Shown here piece after piece: positions 52,399-63,600 of a stretch of 64,000 nucleotides of DNA (position 1 is the stretch's first letter; each line of letters begins with the position of its first letter). The notes under the pieces were generated by a model. That model did no database searches and had not been told where the DNA came from. It was given only the letters and a program-made list of their open reading frames with translations. The stretch comes from Lingula anatina (taxonomy: Eukaryota; Brachiopoda; Lingulata; Lingulida; Lingulidae). The position numbers and the translations under genes are program-made. Where the stretch lies: assembly GCF_001039355.2 (NCBI RefSeq), contig NW_019775856.1, positions 125,060-189,059 on the forward strand, read 5' to 3'.

Positions 52399-55278
52399 CT
52401 GGAAATATATGAGAAGTTAGCGGTTACATACCGTTTTATCGACGTATACAGTACATAACTTACGATACAGCAGTATATCATTTATGAATGGAAAAGTAGA
52501 CGGGGTGATATGTATAGTATGGGCAAAGGGAGATATTGTTATGGTCGGAAATACCATTCTAAGCAGCGCTGCGTACTGCGGCTGTTCACGATTGACCTAT
52601 TACATTATGAACACGTTTTCCAAAATCCTGTTTAAAGGAGGGAGAATAAAATTCAAGAATTGACGTTAAAAACTGAATCAGACGTTTTTTTTTATATCAA
52701 ACACTCAGAAATTCAGTAACAATAAAAAAAAATCTACATTTACCATTGATGCAAAATATAAATACGTGTTTATCACATATATGGCCCTTTTCCGCGAATT
52801 AATCATAAGATGAATTATTGATATCCTAAAGTGTTAATACCTCTATTCTTAATTCCTGTAGATATCCTATTTCTTCACCAGTAAGCGAAGACAAATGAGA
52901 CAACCTAAAAGAAAATGATACCGAAATCGGGTGATAAATAATCTTTGCAATATATATGCTTGAGTAAAATTGAACAAAATGATATGTACGGCTACACAGA
53001 TTTTATTCTAATCCTCGCGTTACCTGTGGTATCAATTTGAAAAAAATGTTTCACTTTTTATGGTGTGTTTTTTTTTTTCAAAGTGAAATAAGTGGACTCA
53101 AATGTTATTATTTTGGACCTATGTTATTTAATATCCTAATTAAAAAATCAGTTGCACTCAATGTTTATGAAACCAAGGTTACAAAGATCAGAACCTAAAC
53201 TTTCTCCCATGCAAACACACATACACAGTATATCATCCAAACAAGAATTTATCATATTTTATCTAAGTAAATTTAGGACATATTTTCCAACACGTACTTT
53301 TCTAGGCCGTATGATTTCAGCCACCCTATGACGTCCTCTTTCCCCCAGTCTTGCACGGCTTTCTTTGATCCCTGGACGCTGGACGGACGGGTACGCGAGT
53401 GGTCGGGGACCTGGAGACAAAACAAAACGTCTCTCGTGAACACTAAAGAAAGTTGAAATTATCCACTAAACATTTTCTTGGCGCGTTTATATTGAACAAA
53501 CAGAAGTTCATTCAAAATTTAAAAATTTCCATCCCTTCAAAAGCAGCATGAAAGAGGTTGCTATATAATCAGTTGGCCAGACCAAATATATAGAATCCAC
53601 TGAGTGAAATCTTGCACAATGGTTTTGTAATTTATTCATGTAAGTCCTTTTTCACCTTGAATATTATAATCATACATGTATTATGTCGGTAAATAACAAC
53701 ACTGTTATGCAAATATTTGATAACTCTATTCTCACCATTTCCCAACACAGGTAAGCAACACTTTTCGAAGGATATTGTTAGAGCGAAAACAATGTTGTTC
53801 ACAGAAAGTGACTCACATGTGTATCATTTTCAATTACATAATAAATAGTTAAATGAATAAAAGAAAGATGTCACCTCACCACAAGAAATGCCGGCACCCC
53901 TCCTTTCCTCTTCCCGCGGTCCCCCAGAGCGGTGGCCAGGTCGTTGACCTTACTGCGGATATTGAACTTGCCGCTGATGTCGTAGTACAGGGCTTTCCCC
54001 ACCAGCAGTCCCAGCCAACCGTTAGGTTTGTACCCCGGCTGGACCAGCAGAGGGATGATAGCCTTGTTTTGTTCATCTGCATATTCTGCCTCTGAATGGA
54101 TGAAAGAATGAATGGATTTGTTTCGCATTAAGATATCTTACGTAGAACCCCAAGATTATACATTTGAGTTATCAGATATTTTTTCATACTTGGTCCTTAA
54201 AATACAGTAACAATGGAAAAAACAGTGAATTGCATGTGAATTGATGGTGAAAATTACCCAACGCAAAAAACAAACAAAAAATATTATGTAAAAAAGAACA
54301 CTACCCGCCCACCTTTCTTCAGATACACTGAATATGAATATCTTTTTTTGAATATCCCGTGGAGAAAGAGAAAGATGAATGAAACAGATAAACATATAGG
54401 CCCTATGCGGTTCAGCATAGTCGAAGAGTTTAACACTGTGGTGCAAACGTGTAAACATTGTTCGTTTTGAATATCAGATCTTTATTTTAAAATCAAATTA
54501 TATTCACTCTGACAGAGTACAATATAAGCGTTTGGATAAAAAAAAAAAACAGTTTTTACCTTTTCGGCACGGTTTACTATCTTTGTATTTCTGCGACATG
54601 GCTATCAACACGACGGCAGCGTTCTCCACAGCAGACGACATGGCGTCCGAGGTGGAACCCCTCATCTGCTCAATGTCCATCCAGACTTTGTAGCCAAGAC
54701 TGACCAGCGCGTCTTTAACCTGGGAGGGAGGCAATAATGAATAACATACAATGAATAGCTTCATATCAATTTAAAAAATTTTAAAAAGATTTAAAAAATT
54801 ATTTTTTTTCAGGTTGATTTAGTATGTATGACAGAAATTATGAGAAAAATTTACATATTCTTTTTATGTTATATAATGCACATATAGAGTCCTGTCGTTG
54901 TTCAGTGACAAATATATATAAACAAAATTATTTTTATCTCTCACGATGCTCATTCGCCAGAATGTTGCGACTAAATCAAGTGGATTTCATACCTTAATGA
55001 GGATGGGTTGGTTATCCCAGTTATAACTGATCATAATGTGTTGCCCGGATGCAGATTCACCCCACAGAGCTGCTTTTGAACTGGGCCACGTTTTGGGACT
55101 TGGAGCACCATTTGGGAGATTCTGGTCTATTGTGTCCAGCTCTTTGCCTAATGAGATTAAGTAATTATTAATGGTTATGCTTACATAATAAAACTACACA
55201 GTCAAGTTGATGATTTAACTGAATAAGGTGGTGATGGTTTTGAAGCCGACAAAATGGAGGACATAGAAAATTAAAAAA

Positions 55279-55320
<42 letters not shown>

Positions 55321-57696
55321 CTTGGATGAGAGAGTGAAGAGTAGCAAAGGTAATAAATAGAGGTCTCACTTACCTTTTTCTTCACCAGACTCCACGTCGA
55401 TATCTAACTCCCAGAAGATGGAGTCTGCGGCCTGAGCGATGTCTGGGTTTCGATGTTTTATCAAGTCTTTCACTCTGTCTAAACATTCATTTTCGGTCTG
55501 TGGATAAGAATGAAGTAATTTCAAAATTAACATTACAACATTAAATCAACGACAGATAAATTACATGTTTTACGGTTTTCCCGATATTTGTAGTCTTTAT
55601 TTCATTCAATATTGTTTGCTTGTATTTATTTTATTTTATTCGTCTTTTCTAGCAACGCTTGATCCACACTCACTTTCTCAATTCAACGTAATTTTTTAAA
55701 TTTTATTTATGCCACTATTTTAAGACTTTAAAGCCAAAGATTTTTTCCCACCAATTTTTTTTTACCTTTATGGCCGTTTTATTCTCGTTGTTAAAGGACA
55801 GCTCCCATATGGCACTCACTGCAGGGTCGACTTCAGTTTCATCCGGCGACGACAGCATCTTGGTCAACAAAGGCAGAGCACCTTTCCTGACTATGACGGG
55901 TTTGTTGTCCTCGTTCTTGGCCAACGCCTCGAGTCCGGCCGCCAGCTCGTCAGCCCAGAAGATTTCATGGTGGTTGTCTTTCTCCAGGGCCTTGGCTAGG
56001 AGAGAGATCATGAAATCGAAGACGCTTTCATCGGAAGTCAATATGTGGTTGTTTTCTTCTTCCACTATGTAAGCCAGGGTCATGATAACTGCTGCCTTGA
56101 TGCCTGGAAGATAGAGATGAGGAAAATAATTTTCACACTTTTTGGTACGCTTCGTGCTTTCTCTCTCCTTAACTTGATGGCAGTGAAGGAATATCAGGAT
56201 AAGATGTTAAAAGGAAGCGAAAGTGAGTGGCGGAGATTTCTGTGTTGAAAAATTAAATAGACAGACAAGCACACTAAATCATCCACACAAATGGATGCGT
56301 ATCGTCTTCCTCACTTCTGCGTTTTCATTTATTATTGAAGACACTCCCGTCCTGACGACATGTTCCCCATAATGTAAATCAGATCAAATCAATTGTATTC
56401 AGTAAAAAAGGATTTGACACACTGAACCATTCACATAGTCGACAATATTAATCAAAATGAACATGATAATATCAGTTACAAATTAACTACAGTATATATA
56501 TTTAGAATATACTCCATATTCTTTACATCTTCATATTCTTTACATAGTATATCAATTTATATTAAAGTCTACTTCTTACTGTGAGACTGGGAAATGATGG
56601 CCCATAGCCTTTGTTGCAATTGGCTTGTATTGATAAACATTATTATTATTATTATTCCTCTTACCCTGGTTCTCGGCGTCCTTGTACGGCAGGAGAATAT
56701 TAATGGCGTCGAGTTCCTGAAAGTCTTGCTTACTGTTTTCCCACTTGGCACAATTGTGTAGAATAGAAATATTGGTCCAGAGAGCCACGTGGACATTTTT
56801 ATTCTGAAAACAATTTGGATATACAAAGGTTTGTTTGAGCACTTGTTTTAGGCTGAGTACATTTGTAAAGACGTACATCTTGTGGCGACGATTTTACTGT
56901 CAGTGTTCTAATTTTATCAAGAAGAGTTGACAATCATATTATGAGATTTTCGATTCACTTGGCAGCGGATAGAATTAAATAAATGACGTGATATGCACCT
57001 TTAATATAAGCTTTAAAAACATGAAAAATGCTATGCTTTTCTTCAGCTTAAAACTCTAAAGCTGATATTCTAACCTACTGATCATAATACAGGTAAATAG
57101 TTTAAGTGTACCTTAATGCTTAATTTTCCTGCGACTATTCCCTCTGAAACAGCCGACAAATCCTGCAGCAGCAAACGCAAGAAACCGGCGTTAACCAGAC
57201 GCGTCGCAAACTCCATACTCGCGTCACTATAATTCAGCGCCAATAGACGTAGAGTGTGGAGCTCATGCCCCCTAATGCTGGAGTAGTCAAGGTGTGTTAC
57301 CGTTGATAATCCATACATTTCCAGTGTATTCATATAGTATTCGGTCAACTGGTCAGCTAACTGGATCTCGGCCGCGTAAGTGGCCAGAGCACTGCGTTCC
57401 TCGACTTTCGTGAATTCCAGCGGAGCGCCGGTGACGTATTCATTTAAGTAAGAAATTAAAGACGTCCTTGCTTTGAGACTTTTCTGGTTTTCCGGATCTC
57501 CTAGTCGCTGGCTGGCTTCCTCTACGGCTTCCAAAGCCTCCGTGAGCTCTGGGTATTTTTCATAAACGGTGCGGTCAGTCTGACCGGGATTTGACGTGAG
57601 TTCTCTCCGCGTTTTCCATTTGACCAAGGTATGCGCGGCGAACGCCGTCGTAGTCCCCGCAGCCATGGCAGTGCCCGTGCTGGCGGTTGTTCCCAT
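52303..57696 (-). CDS. ARM-TIR-SAM protein (SARM1-like domains in a different order)
   Basis: Ten exons in one frame, 661 residues. Residues 1-about 395: alpha-helical armadillo-like repeats (HELHTLRLLALNYSDASMEF; ELAAGLEALAKNEDNKPVIV; PAVSAIWELSFNNENKTAIK). Residues about 431-560: TIR domain (HIMISYNWD; LGYKVWMDIEQMRG; AAVVLIAMSQKYKDS; C..EAEYA; IIPLLVQPGYKPNGWLG; LYYD). Residues about 588-661: SAM-like domain (VQDWGKEDVIGWLKSYGLEK; LTGEEIGYLQELRIEAPEFF). No signal peptide or membrane helix, so cytosolic. SARM1 has ARM-SAM-SAM-TIR; here the SAM follows the TIR. The glutamate aligning with the NADase glutamate of SARM1 is present. A role in NAD cleavage or TIR adaptor signalling is inference. 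Confidence 0.88.
52841..52904 (-). CDS. ARM-TIR-SAM gene, exon 9
   Basis: 64 nt, phase 2 to phase 0: LSHLSSLTGEEIGYLQELRI. SAM helices 2-4 (the usual ..L.G..L..L...). The acceptor TTTTAG and the donor GTATTA keep the frame. Confidence 0.8.
53298..53410 (-). CDS. ARM-TIR-SAM gene, exon 8 (SAM start)
   Basis: 113 nt, ends phase 2: VPDHSRTRPSSVQGSKKAVQ, DWGKEDVIGWLKSYGLEK. The W..EDV..WL...GL pattern is the start of a SAM domain. Confidence 0.85.
53880..54091 (-). CDS. ARM-TIR-SAM gene, exon 7 (TIR end)
   Basis: 212 nt: EAEYADEQNKAIIPLLVQPG, YKPNGWLGLLVGKALYYDIS, then a basic helix (KVNDLATALGDRGKRKGG). The first glutamate codon is split over the exon 6/7 junction (G|AG). Confidence 0.9.
54560..54719 (-). 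CDS. ARM-TIR-SAM gene, exon 6 (TIR middle)
   Basis: 160 nt, ends phase 1: VKDALVSLGYKVWMDIEQMR, GSTSDAMSSAVENAAVVLIA, MSQKYKDSKPCRK. Contains the BB-loop region (D.E.M.G) and strand C. Confidence 0.9.
54993..55147 (-). CDS. ARM-TIR-SAM gene, exon 5 (TIR start)
   Basis: 155 nt: GKELDTIDQNLPNGAPSPKT .. then HIMISYNWDNQPILIK, the first beta strand and box 1 of the TIR domain. Confidence 0.88.
55285..55318. repeat. (GA)n microsatellite in the TIR gene intron
   Basis: A GA run between the linker exon and the TIR-start exon; on the transcribed strand it is a CT tract. Confidence 0.92.
55374..55497 (-). CDS. ARM-TIR-SAM gene, exon 4
   Basis: 124 nt, phase 0 to 1: TENECLDRVKDLIKHRNPDI, AQAADSIFWELDIDVESGEE. 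Last armadillo-like helices and an acidic linker. Confidence 0.85.
55766..56103 (-). CDS. ARM-TIR-SAM gene, exon 3
   Basis: 338 nt: GIKAAVIMTLAYIVEEENNH .. ADELAAGLEALAKNEDNKPV .. GALPLLTKMLSS .. VSAIWELSFNNENKTAIK. The pattern LxxL(A/S)xN(xEN/EDN)KxxI(x)xxGALPLLxxML is the armadillo signature. Confidence 0.9.
56665..56803 (-). CDS. ARM-TIR-SAM gene, exon 2
   Basis: 139 nt, phase 0 to phase 1: NKNVHVALWTNISILHNCAK .. AINILLPYKDAENQ. Armadillo-like helices. Confidence 0.85.
57112..57696 (-). CDS. ARM-TIR-SAM gene, exon 1 (start)
   Basis: 585 nt, ends phase 0 (AAG|GTACAC). ATG at 57694-57696 gives MGTTASTGTAMAAGTTTAFA. An in-frame acceptor just upstream (TTCCAG|AGCTC, near 57713) implies a noncoding leader exon. 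It encodes the N-terminal helical region, with the repeats beginning around LNEYVTGAPLEFTKVEERSA. Confidence 0.85.
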
Positions 57697-58260
57697 GAGA
57701 GTCTAAGAGCTCTGGAATAAAGACAAAATTGACTATAACCCGCCATACAATGTCAAAATCATTGTGCCCCCTTCTCCCTTTTGTTTTTTTTTTTTTGTTT
57801 GTTTGTTTGTAGATTAATAAAAAAAATATTTTCTGTACTAAATTATTTAAAGTGTCGTTTTGTTCGTAGGATGTCTTTCTAGTGCCTATGTTTGTTGATA
57901 TGTTTTTGTCAATGTAACATAGAATTGTGCTACCCTCTACCAGGGCCACGGATTGATTTTCCACTAGATATCCACAGATATGTCTTTAGATAAATAGACG
58001 ATCATTTTGTTCTCTGTGATAGAGAAAAGTACACGTATTTTCCGCGGGTAGGATTGTGCTACTATTTTTAAATTGTGCTACTATGTATTATTAAAATACA
58101 TTATATTCTAGCTGCTCGAGGCTTTGCCTTATATCAAGCTTTAAGTCAAACAGCGTTAATATCTATGCCCAGGATTTGTTATATAACGTCCAGATTAATT
58201 AAGTTAGATCTACGCTGTGTATTGAAGTATTGCACTCTCTTGAGTGAGAAATAATTATCG

Positions 58261-58263
<3 letters not shown>

Positions 58264-58309
<46 letters not shown>
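58264..58309. repeat. (CT)n-(GT)n microsatellite
   Basis: A CT run followed by a GT run. Confidence 0.93.
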
Positions 58310-58310
<1 letters not shown>

Positions 58311-58324
58311 CAATATTTCTCAGG

Positions 58325-58381
58325 AAGATGATCTTTGCCCTAAATGATGATCTTTGCCCTAAATGATGATCTTTGCCCTAT
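58325..58381. repeat. 19-bp tandem repeat
   Basis: GATGATCTTTGCCCTAAAT repeated about three times, the last unit incomplete. Confidence 0.9.
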
Positions 58382-60019
58382 GTTGACGTTGCTAATACAA
58401 ACATACATGTTTTATGTACACAGCACATTCAGCCTATTCCATACAGCAGATCAGTTCAATTCAGCAGATCATTTCTATGTATTATTTCTTTCTTGTGCAA
58501 ATACGGTTTCTTTACACTGAGCTCCGTGTAAAAATTGTGAAAAAAAATTAGGTCGAGGCATTGTGGAAGACGAATACCTTTTTATCATATTCAGGCCTAT
58601 ATCAATACACCTGAAATGAAATGATATTAAATGGAAATGAAGGTTTTGTATAGCAAGGCAAACAGTCGGAGTGAGGGGTTGGGGTTGGGGTTGGGGGGGG
58701 GGGGGTGACGTCCGGCGTATCATTGTTAAAGAGGCTGTGAAACAAACCGGTACATTGTGGACTTTGGTAAATATTGTGAATTAGCGTCTAGCGTATTTCA
58801 CGTGCACAGCGTATATAGGTAACCCTTTCAAAAAACTGCTCGCATTCTACGAACAACTGTATAATATTGGTAATGGAAGCAATATTCAAATAGCAATCAA
58901 TACACTGATGAGTTTCACACTACCTCAGTAGGTAATCTGTCGTGTGTCATATGGCGTGCGCCACAGTGTTGGGTTTCAACTTAGTATACATTGATTTTCT
59001 TGTTCTATGTTTTATGTATTTTTAAATGTCGTTTCTCTTAGAGGCGTTGGTCTGTTGTTAAAGCCATGATACATGATGCACAGATAGATATACGCTCTCT
59101 TTCTTCATGGTGTTTTTAATAACATAATTTAGGATTTAGAATTCAGAATTGACCAGATCTATAAAGACCAGGTATAAATAGTAAAGCCGGCTGATCTGGT
59201 TTATGTATGATATCAGGTTATAAACCGAGCATTTAACATAACGTTGGCTAGGCCCTACACACTGGTGCAGGCATTTCATCAAATACGTAGATCTATAACT
59301 GGGCCAATAATATCTATTTATTATTGCAGTGTAAGCGCAGTTTGGTGTTCACTTATAAAATTTTAGTGTTTATTATGTACTCATTATTATGTACTCAGTT
59401 ACTATTTTGTTCACCATGCTTCCCTTCAGTGTATACCCTCGAGTGCCGTATTTACATGCACTATATACCTAATAACCAGCATCTACATGCATTCTTATAC
59501 CATGTCTTTTACGTGAATATTGACATCTTTCCTCTTAAAACGTGACATGTACAGTCGCACATAGGCTGATACAGGTACTAGTACATGTACCAATACTTTC
59601 ACAATCGAATCAAATACAACAATAGGCATACCTTACTCCGAACGTGCCCTAGAGACAGTACAACAAATTAACTCTCATGGTCTCCCGCTGCCGCACCTGA
59701 GCTCTTTCCTATAACATGTAGGATCACAGCAGAATTCAAAAACAGAAACTGAATACATGTATATGGCAATGTTTTCATATAAGATCCACCACTTTCCACG
59801 AGGTTTCAATTGCTATTTCGTTGTAACCATGTCGAGTGGCTGTAAGTTTGCACATGCGTACACCTGATGTTAATCTTAGGCAAACATTATTCCGATGATT
59901 GCAAACAATGACGCTTCAATTTTTAGATCAACGTATGTAGGTCGTGTTTACCTGAGAAGTCAACTCTGGTGTCAGAGGTCACGCGAGACCACGTGAACAT
60001 TGTAGGATGATTCGTGATC

Positions 60020-60115
60020 TCTCTCTCTGTCTCTCTCTCTCTGTTTCTCTCTCTCTCTTTCTCTCTCTCTCGCACACACACACACACACGAGCACACACG
60101 CACGCATACACACAC
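60020..60115. repeat. (CT)n-(CA)n compound microsatellite
   Basis: Interrupted CT tract followed by an interrupted CA tract, in the same orientation as those at 7075, 10921 and 16213. Confidence 0.9.
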
Positions 60116-61634
60116 CCACTCGCAAATTTTCATTGTCATGTCCTCTCGGTGCTATTAATAAATCCTGAGAATCGGGGAATGGGACGGGTTTTTTCCCTTC
60201 ATTTTTTACGTCTTAAGTATATCGAAAATATATTTTCTCTGGAGGTGTTTTTAATCTTATTTTATTACTTTGTCTAATTGTGATATTTGTCGCAACAAAC
60301 GCACTCCCGAGCACAACCCTAAGTCCTCACAAAGCACGACACACTGCAGTGACATTTGACTTATCTTTTAAAACATTGAGAGCAATGATATGCGTCTTTA
60401 ATGAGGGTCAAAAACAGTTACAGAGCAAATGAAGAAAGGTAAATAAATTTTGTTCACTTCACCAAGCAATATACTTATAACTTGAGATCAGAATTAATTT
60501 ATACAAGATTTTGAACCAAATCTATTTTTTTCTGGAGATGAAAGGGAAATTTGTGCTACATAGTAGTAAACGCTCGACCTGCCCCTTCAATCTGATCCAG
60601 TGTTTCTTTCTGTTATTTCTAGTTAAATAAATTTGTTCTTAGCGAATTACCATGTTATTCATTTTGACGGCCTTTTATTCGTGACATTGAAAAAGGTAAT
60701 TTTCTTAGGGTTATTTTCTTAGGGTTTTTATCTTGTGAATTGGGGAAAATGAACAGTTTCATAGATATTTAGACATATGACTCCATAACATTTTCAAGTG
60801 CGTCTAGAATACCTTTATGAACCGAGTACCGCTCAACATTATTATACATGTACATGTACAACTAAAAACAATATGATTTGATTAAGGGCAGTGATGTCGA
60901 ATAATACATACACTGAACGTAATGAAGCTATACACTCACACCAACCAGCTCAAAGTGCAGATGCACTTCAAAAATAAAAAAAATTAATAAAATTATTTTT
61001 GGTTGTTTAAAAAATAAAATCTTGAGTGTCACACCCTCATTCAATAAACAAACAATACAATAATGCAGTTTTCCTTCCCTTTATTTTTCTCCGTTTGAAA
61101 GAAATACAGCACTCTTATTTTTACACATTTATAGACATTATCTAAGTACATAAAGTAAGAACTGTCTCTATCTGGCTCTAGTTCTATGTTACTATAAACA
61201 AAAGCTAAAAGGAATAGAAGTCCAAAGTCCACGTTGATGTTACCTTGGTTTTGCTCCTGAACGTACATGTACCCGTATTGCTCATGCATATATGAAGGTC
61301 AGCTATGCACAAACGGTGAGAAAGCTTGTGCAGTCGGCACGAGCGTTTCTACATAGACGTACTGTCCTCCACATTTAACGCAATCTTCTCTTAGGTAGAG
61401 CGCCACTCCACGTATCCTGAGCGCAGTTACGTTAGGCAAATCGTATCATCGGACTGTCAGGACTGTCTACTTATTGGTGACTACACTCATTGTCGTGTCG
61501 ATAACCCCAACCTGTTGGATGATTGATGATCATAAACAAACTTAGTTGATGTATGTAAACAGATCAGTCAGTGACCGAAAGCACCATTAGCTACAAAGGT
61601 AATACTTTGACTTATTGGCCATCTTCATCAGGAT

Positions 61635-61717
61635 ATGTTGGAGATTTTCGAATGTCTGACCATAGCAGTTTCCACCGCAGACAAAATGTCCACTGATGCT
61701 TGGAGTTTGGCGGACAG
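61635..61717 (+). CDS. Weak candidate 5' exon of a gene leaving the window
   Basis: An ATG-initiated frame of 27 codons plus two bases (MLEIFECLTIAVSTADKMST, DAWSLAD) ending at a good donor (ACAG|GTAATG). No downstream exon was recognised in the remaining 2.3 kb, so support is slight. Confidence 0.15.
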
Positions 61718-62166
61718 GTAATGCGTTTTCTTGTTTACTTAAATGATTCATTTGTTTGCCTTTTAGTATGAAATTGTTTAATAACGGGAAAGTGATTTTT
61801 TTTTAAATTAAGAAGTGAAACAGATTCAACATTAAGGAATAACTATTTCCATTACGTCTCATGCAGGACTTAATGAATATACATGTAAGAGCTCATGGTT
61901 AATTACGAAATATTAAATGAATAATTGAATGAATGAATAAATAAATCAATAGAATTAAGATTAAGAATTAAGAATGAATGAAATACCAAATAAGCAATGC
62001 TTTCGTCTGAGCAAATAACACATTTTAATATCAAACATAGACTAACAATCAGACACTATGAAAGTTTTTCCTTGAAGACGCGATGGCTGTTCTCCGTCAA
62101 TTCTGAGGCCCAGTGTCGTGTCAGGCAAATGTAGAAGCGTTTATTTGGATAAGGGGTAAGACTGGG

Positions 62167-62377
62167 TTCCCATAAATCTATCTTACTAGCAGGATTGATC
62201 TAACTCCGCGGGAATTCTCGTTTAATTGCATTCAGTTTAAGGGGCTTAAATGTCTATAATGCCTACTGAAACTGCAAGGGGGTAATTAACTTTAGTGCAC
62301 GCTTAAACTGAATGCGATTTAACGAGAATCCCATCAGAGATAGATCGATCCTGCTAGTGCGATAGGGTTATGGGAAT
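62167..62377. mobile_element. Foldback MITE-like element, family A divergent copy 3
   Basis: Outer ends TTCCCATAA / TTATGGGAA. Long inner arms (GGGAATTCTCGTTTAATTGC.. against ..GCGATTTAACGAGAATCCC). The centre GCCTACTGAAACTGCAAGG then TAATTAACTTTAGTGC resembles the other two copies. No open frame. Confidence 0.65.
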
Positions 62378-63524
62378 GGTCTCCATGATGTGGCTACCCA
62401 GAGTTTCAGAGATCTGGGCTGCATGTGACAGACCGGAAGACTTCATGGAAAATGAACTCTCTTTGTCTAATTTCAAGCGTAGATGTAAAGGCGTAAAGGG
62501 GGAGAGGGGGGGGCGTCATGATAAAAAATTATGCTGTATTACAAACAGGTTTAACGCATCACAGGGGTAGCCTAGTTGTAGAGGGCACTCTCTGTCGTTA
62601 AAGTGACATCTGAAACACAGCGTGGATATGACACCCGTTACATTCTCAAAGACTTAATGACAGGTTGAAGTGGGGTAAGATACATTGTTTTATATGTTCA
62701 AACGCTAAGATGAAGACGGCTAGGTCAGGACGCAAGGGGAGGAGGGTTTATCATGACAGTGAACACACAAGTGGGCTCTATAACATTACCTTGCTCCCTG
62801 TCCGGGTGACCTGTCCAGAGCGTCCTCTGAGGAAAGTCGATATCTGACTGAACGCTGTTTAATAAAAAAAAAGCTCAAGTCGCAAGTTGATCATAGCCTT
62901 GGACATACTAACGTAATTTTGTCCATGTCATAAATGATCATAACAATTTTCCGCCTACAGTGGATCTTGTCCCAAGGTTAATCAGGGGGGGATTCCGCTT
63001 AAGGAGAATATACATCTGTTTAAGAAAAGATTTTAAAAAGTATTAAGAGCGGTACTGCTTTTTTAAATAGCGGACTGGTTAATCCAGGTTAAAGTGGACT
63101 GAAATATTTCGGTCGTAAAGTAAGGGACAGCGTCCGACGTATGTCCACTTGTAAAGGTATACTGTCCAGCTAGGGGCCGTAGCGCGCAGTGGTATGCTTA
63201 TCTTCAGACAGACGCAGCGCAAACGATCTAATCAATCATTGCTCATAAGTGTTTGATCAAAAGACGGTCAATATATAAGTATGTAGCTGATCAAACAGGT
63301 CGCTGACACGACACTGAAGAGGAGCTATTCTACATGTATGTCTTGTCAGCCCAGGCTGCTTTAATGCGCTCAGCTTTCGCTTCCTTTGTGCATTTATAAT
63401 GGTCATTTTGTCACTGGTGTAACATTCTAAACATTGACATCCAAGCGCAGTTCACATTACGTCACGATTATTTCATGTTGGAAGTTGCAGTATATGTTAT
63501 ATTTATCGAGCTCTATTGTGCATG

Positions 63525-63600
63525 GATGACAATATATTGATAATATATTGACAATATATTGACACAATATTAACCTATATCAATCAATATTAATATTTAC
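63525..63600. repeat. Short AATATATTGA-type repeat
   Basis: Four or so overlapping copies of (A/T)AATATATTGA(T/C)A followed by related AT-rich words. Confidence 0.7.

Noticed and set aside
58325-58381. Three short direct repeats considered as a CRISPR-like array
   Set aside because: Units are contiguous with no unique spacers, in a eukaryotic genome; it is a plain tandem repeat.
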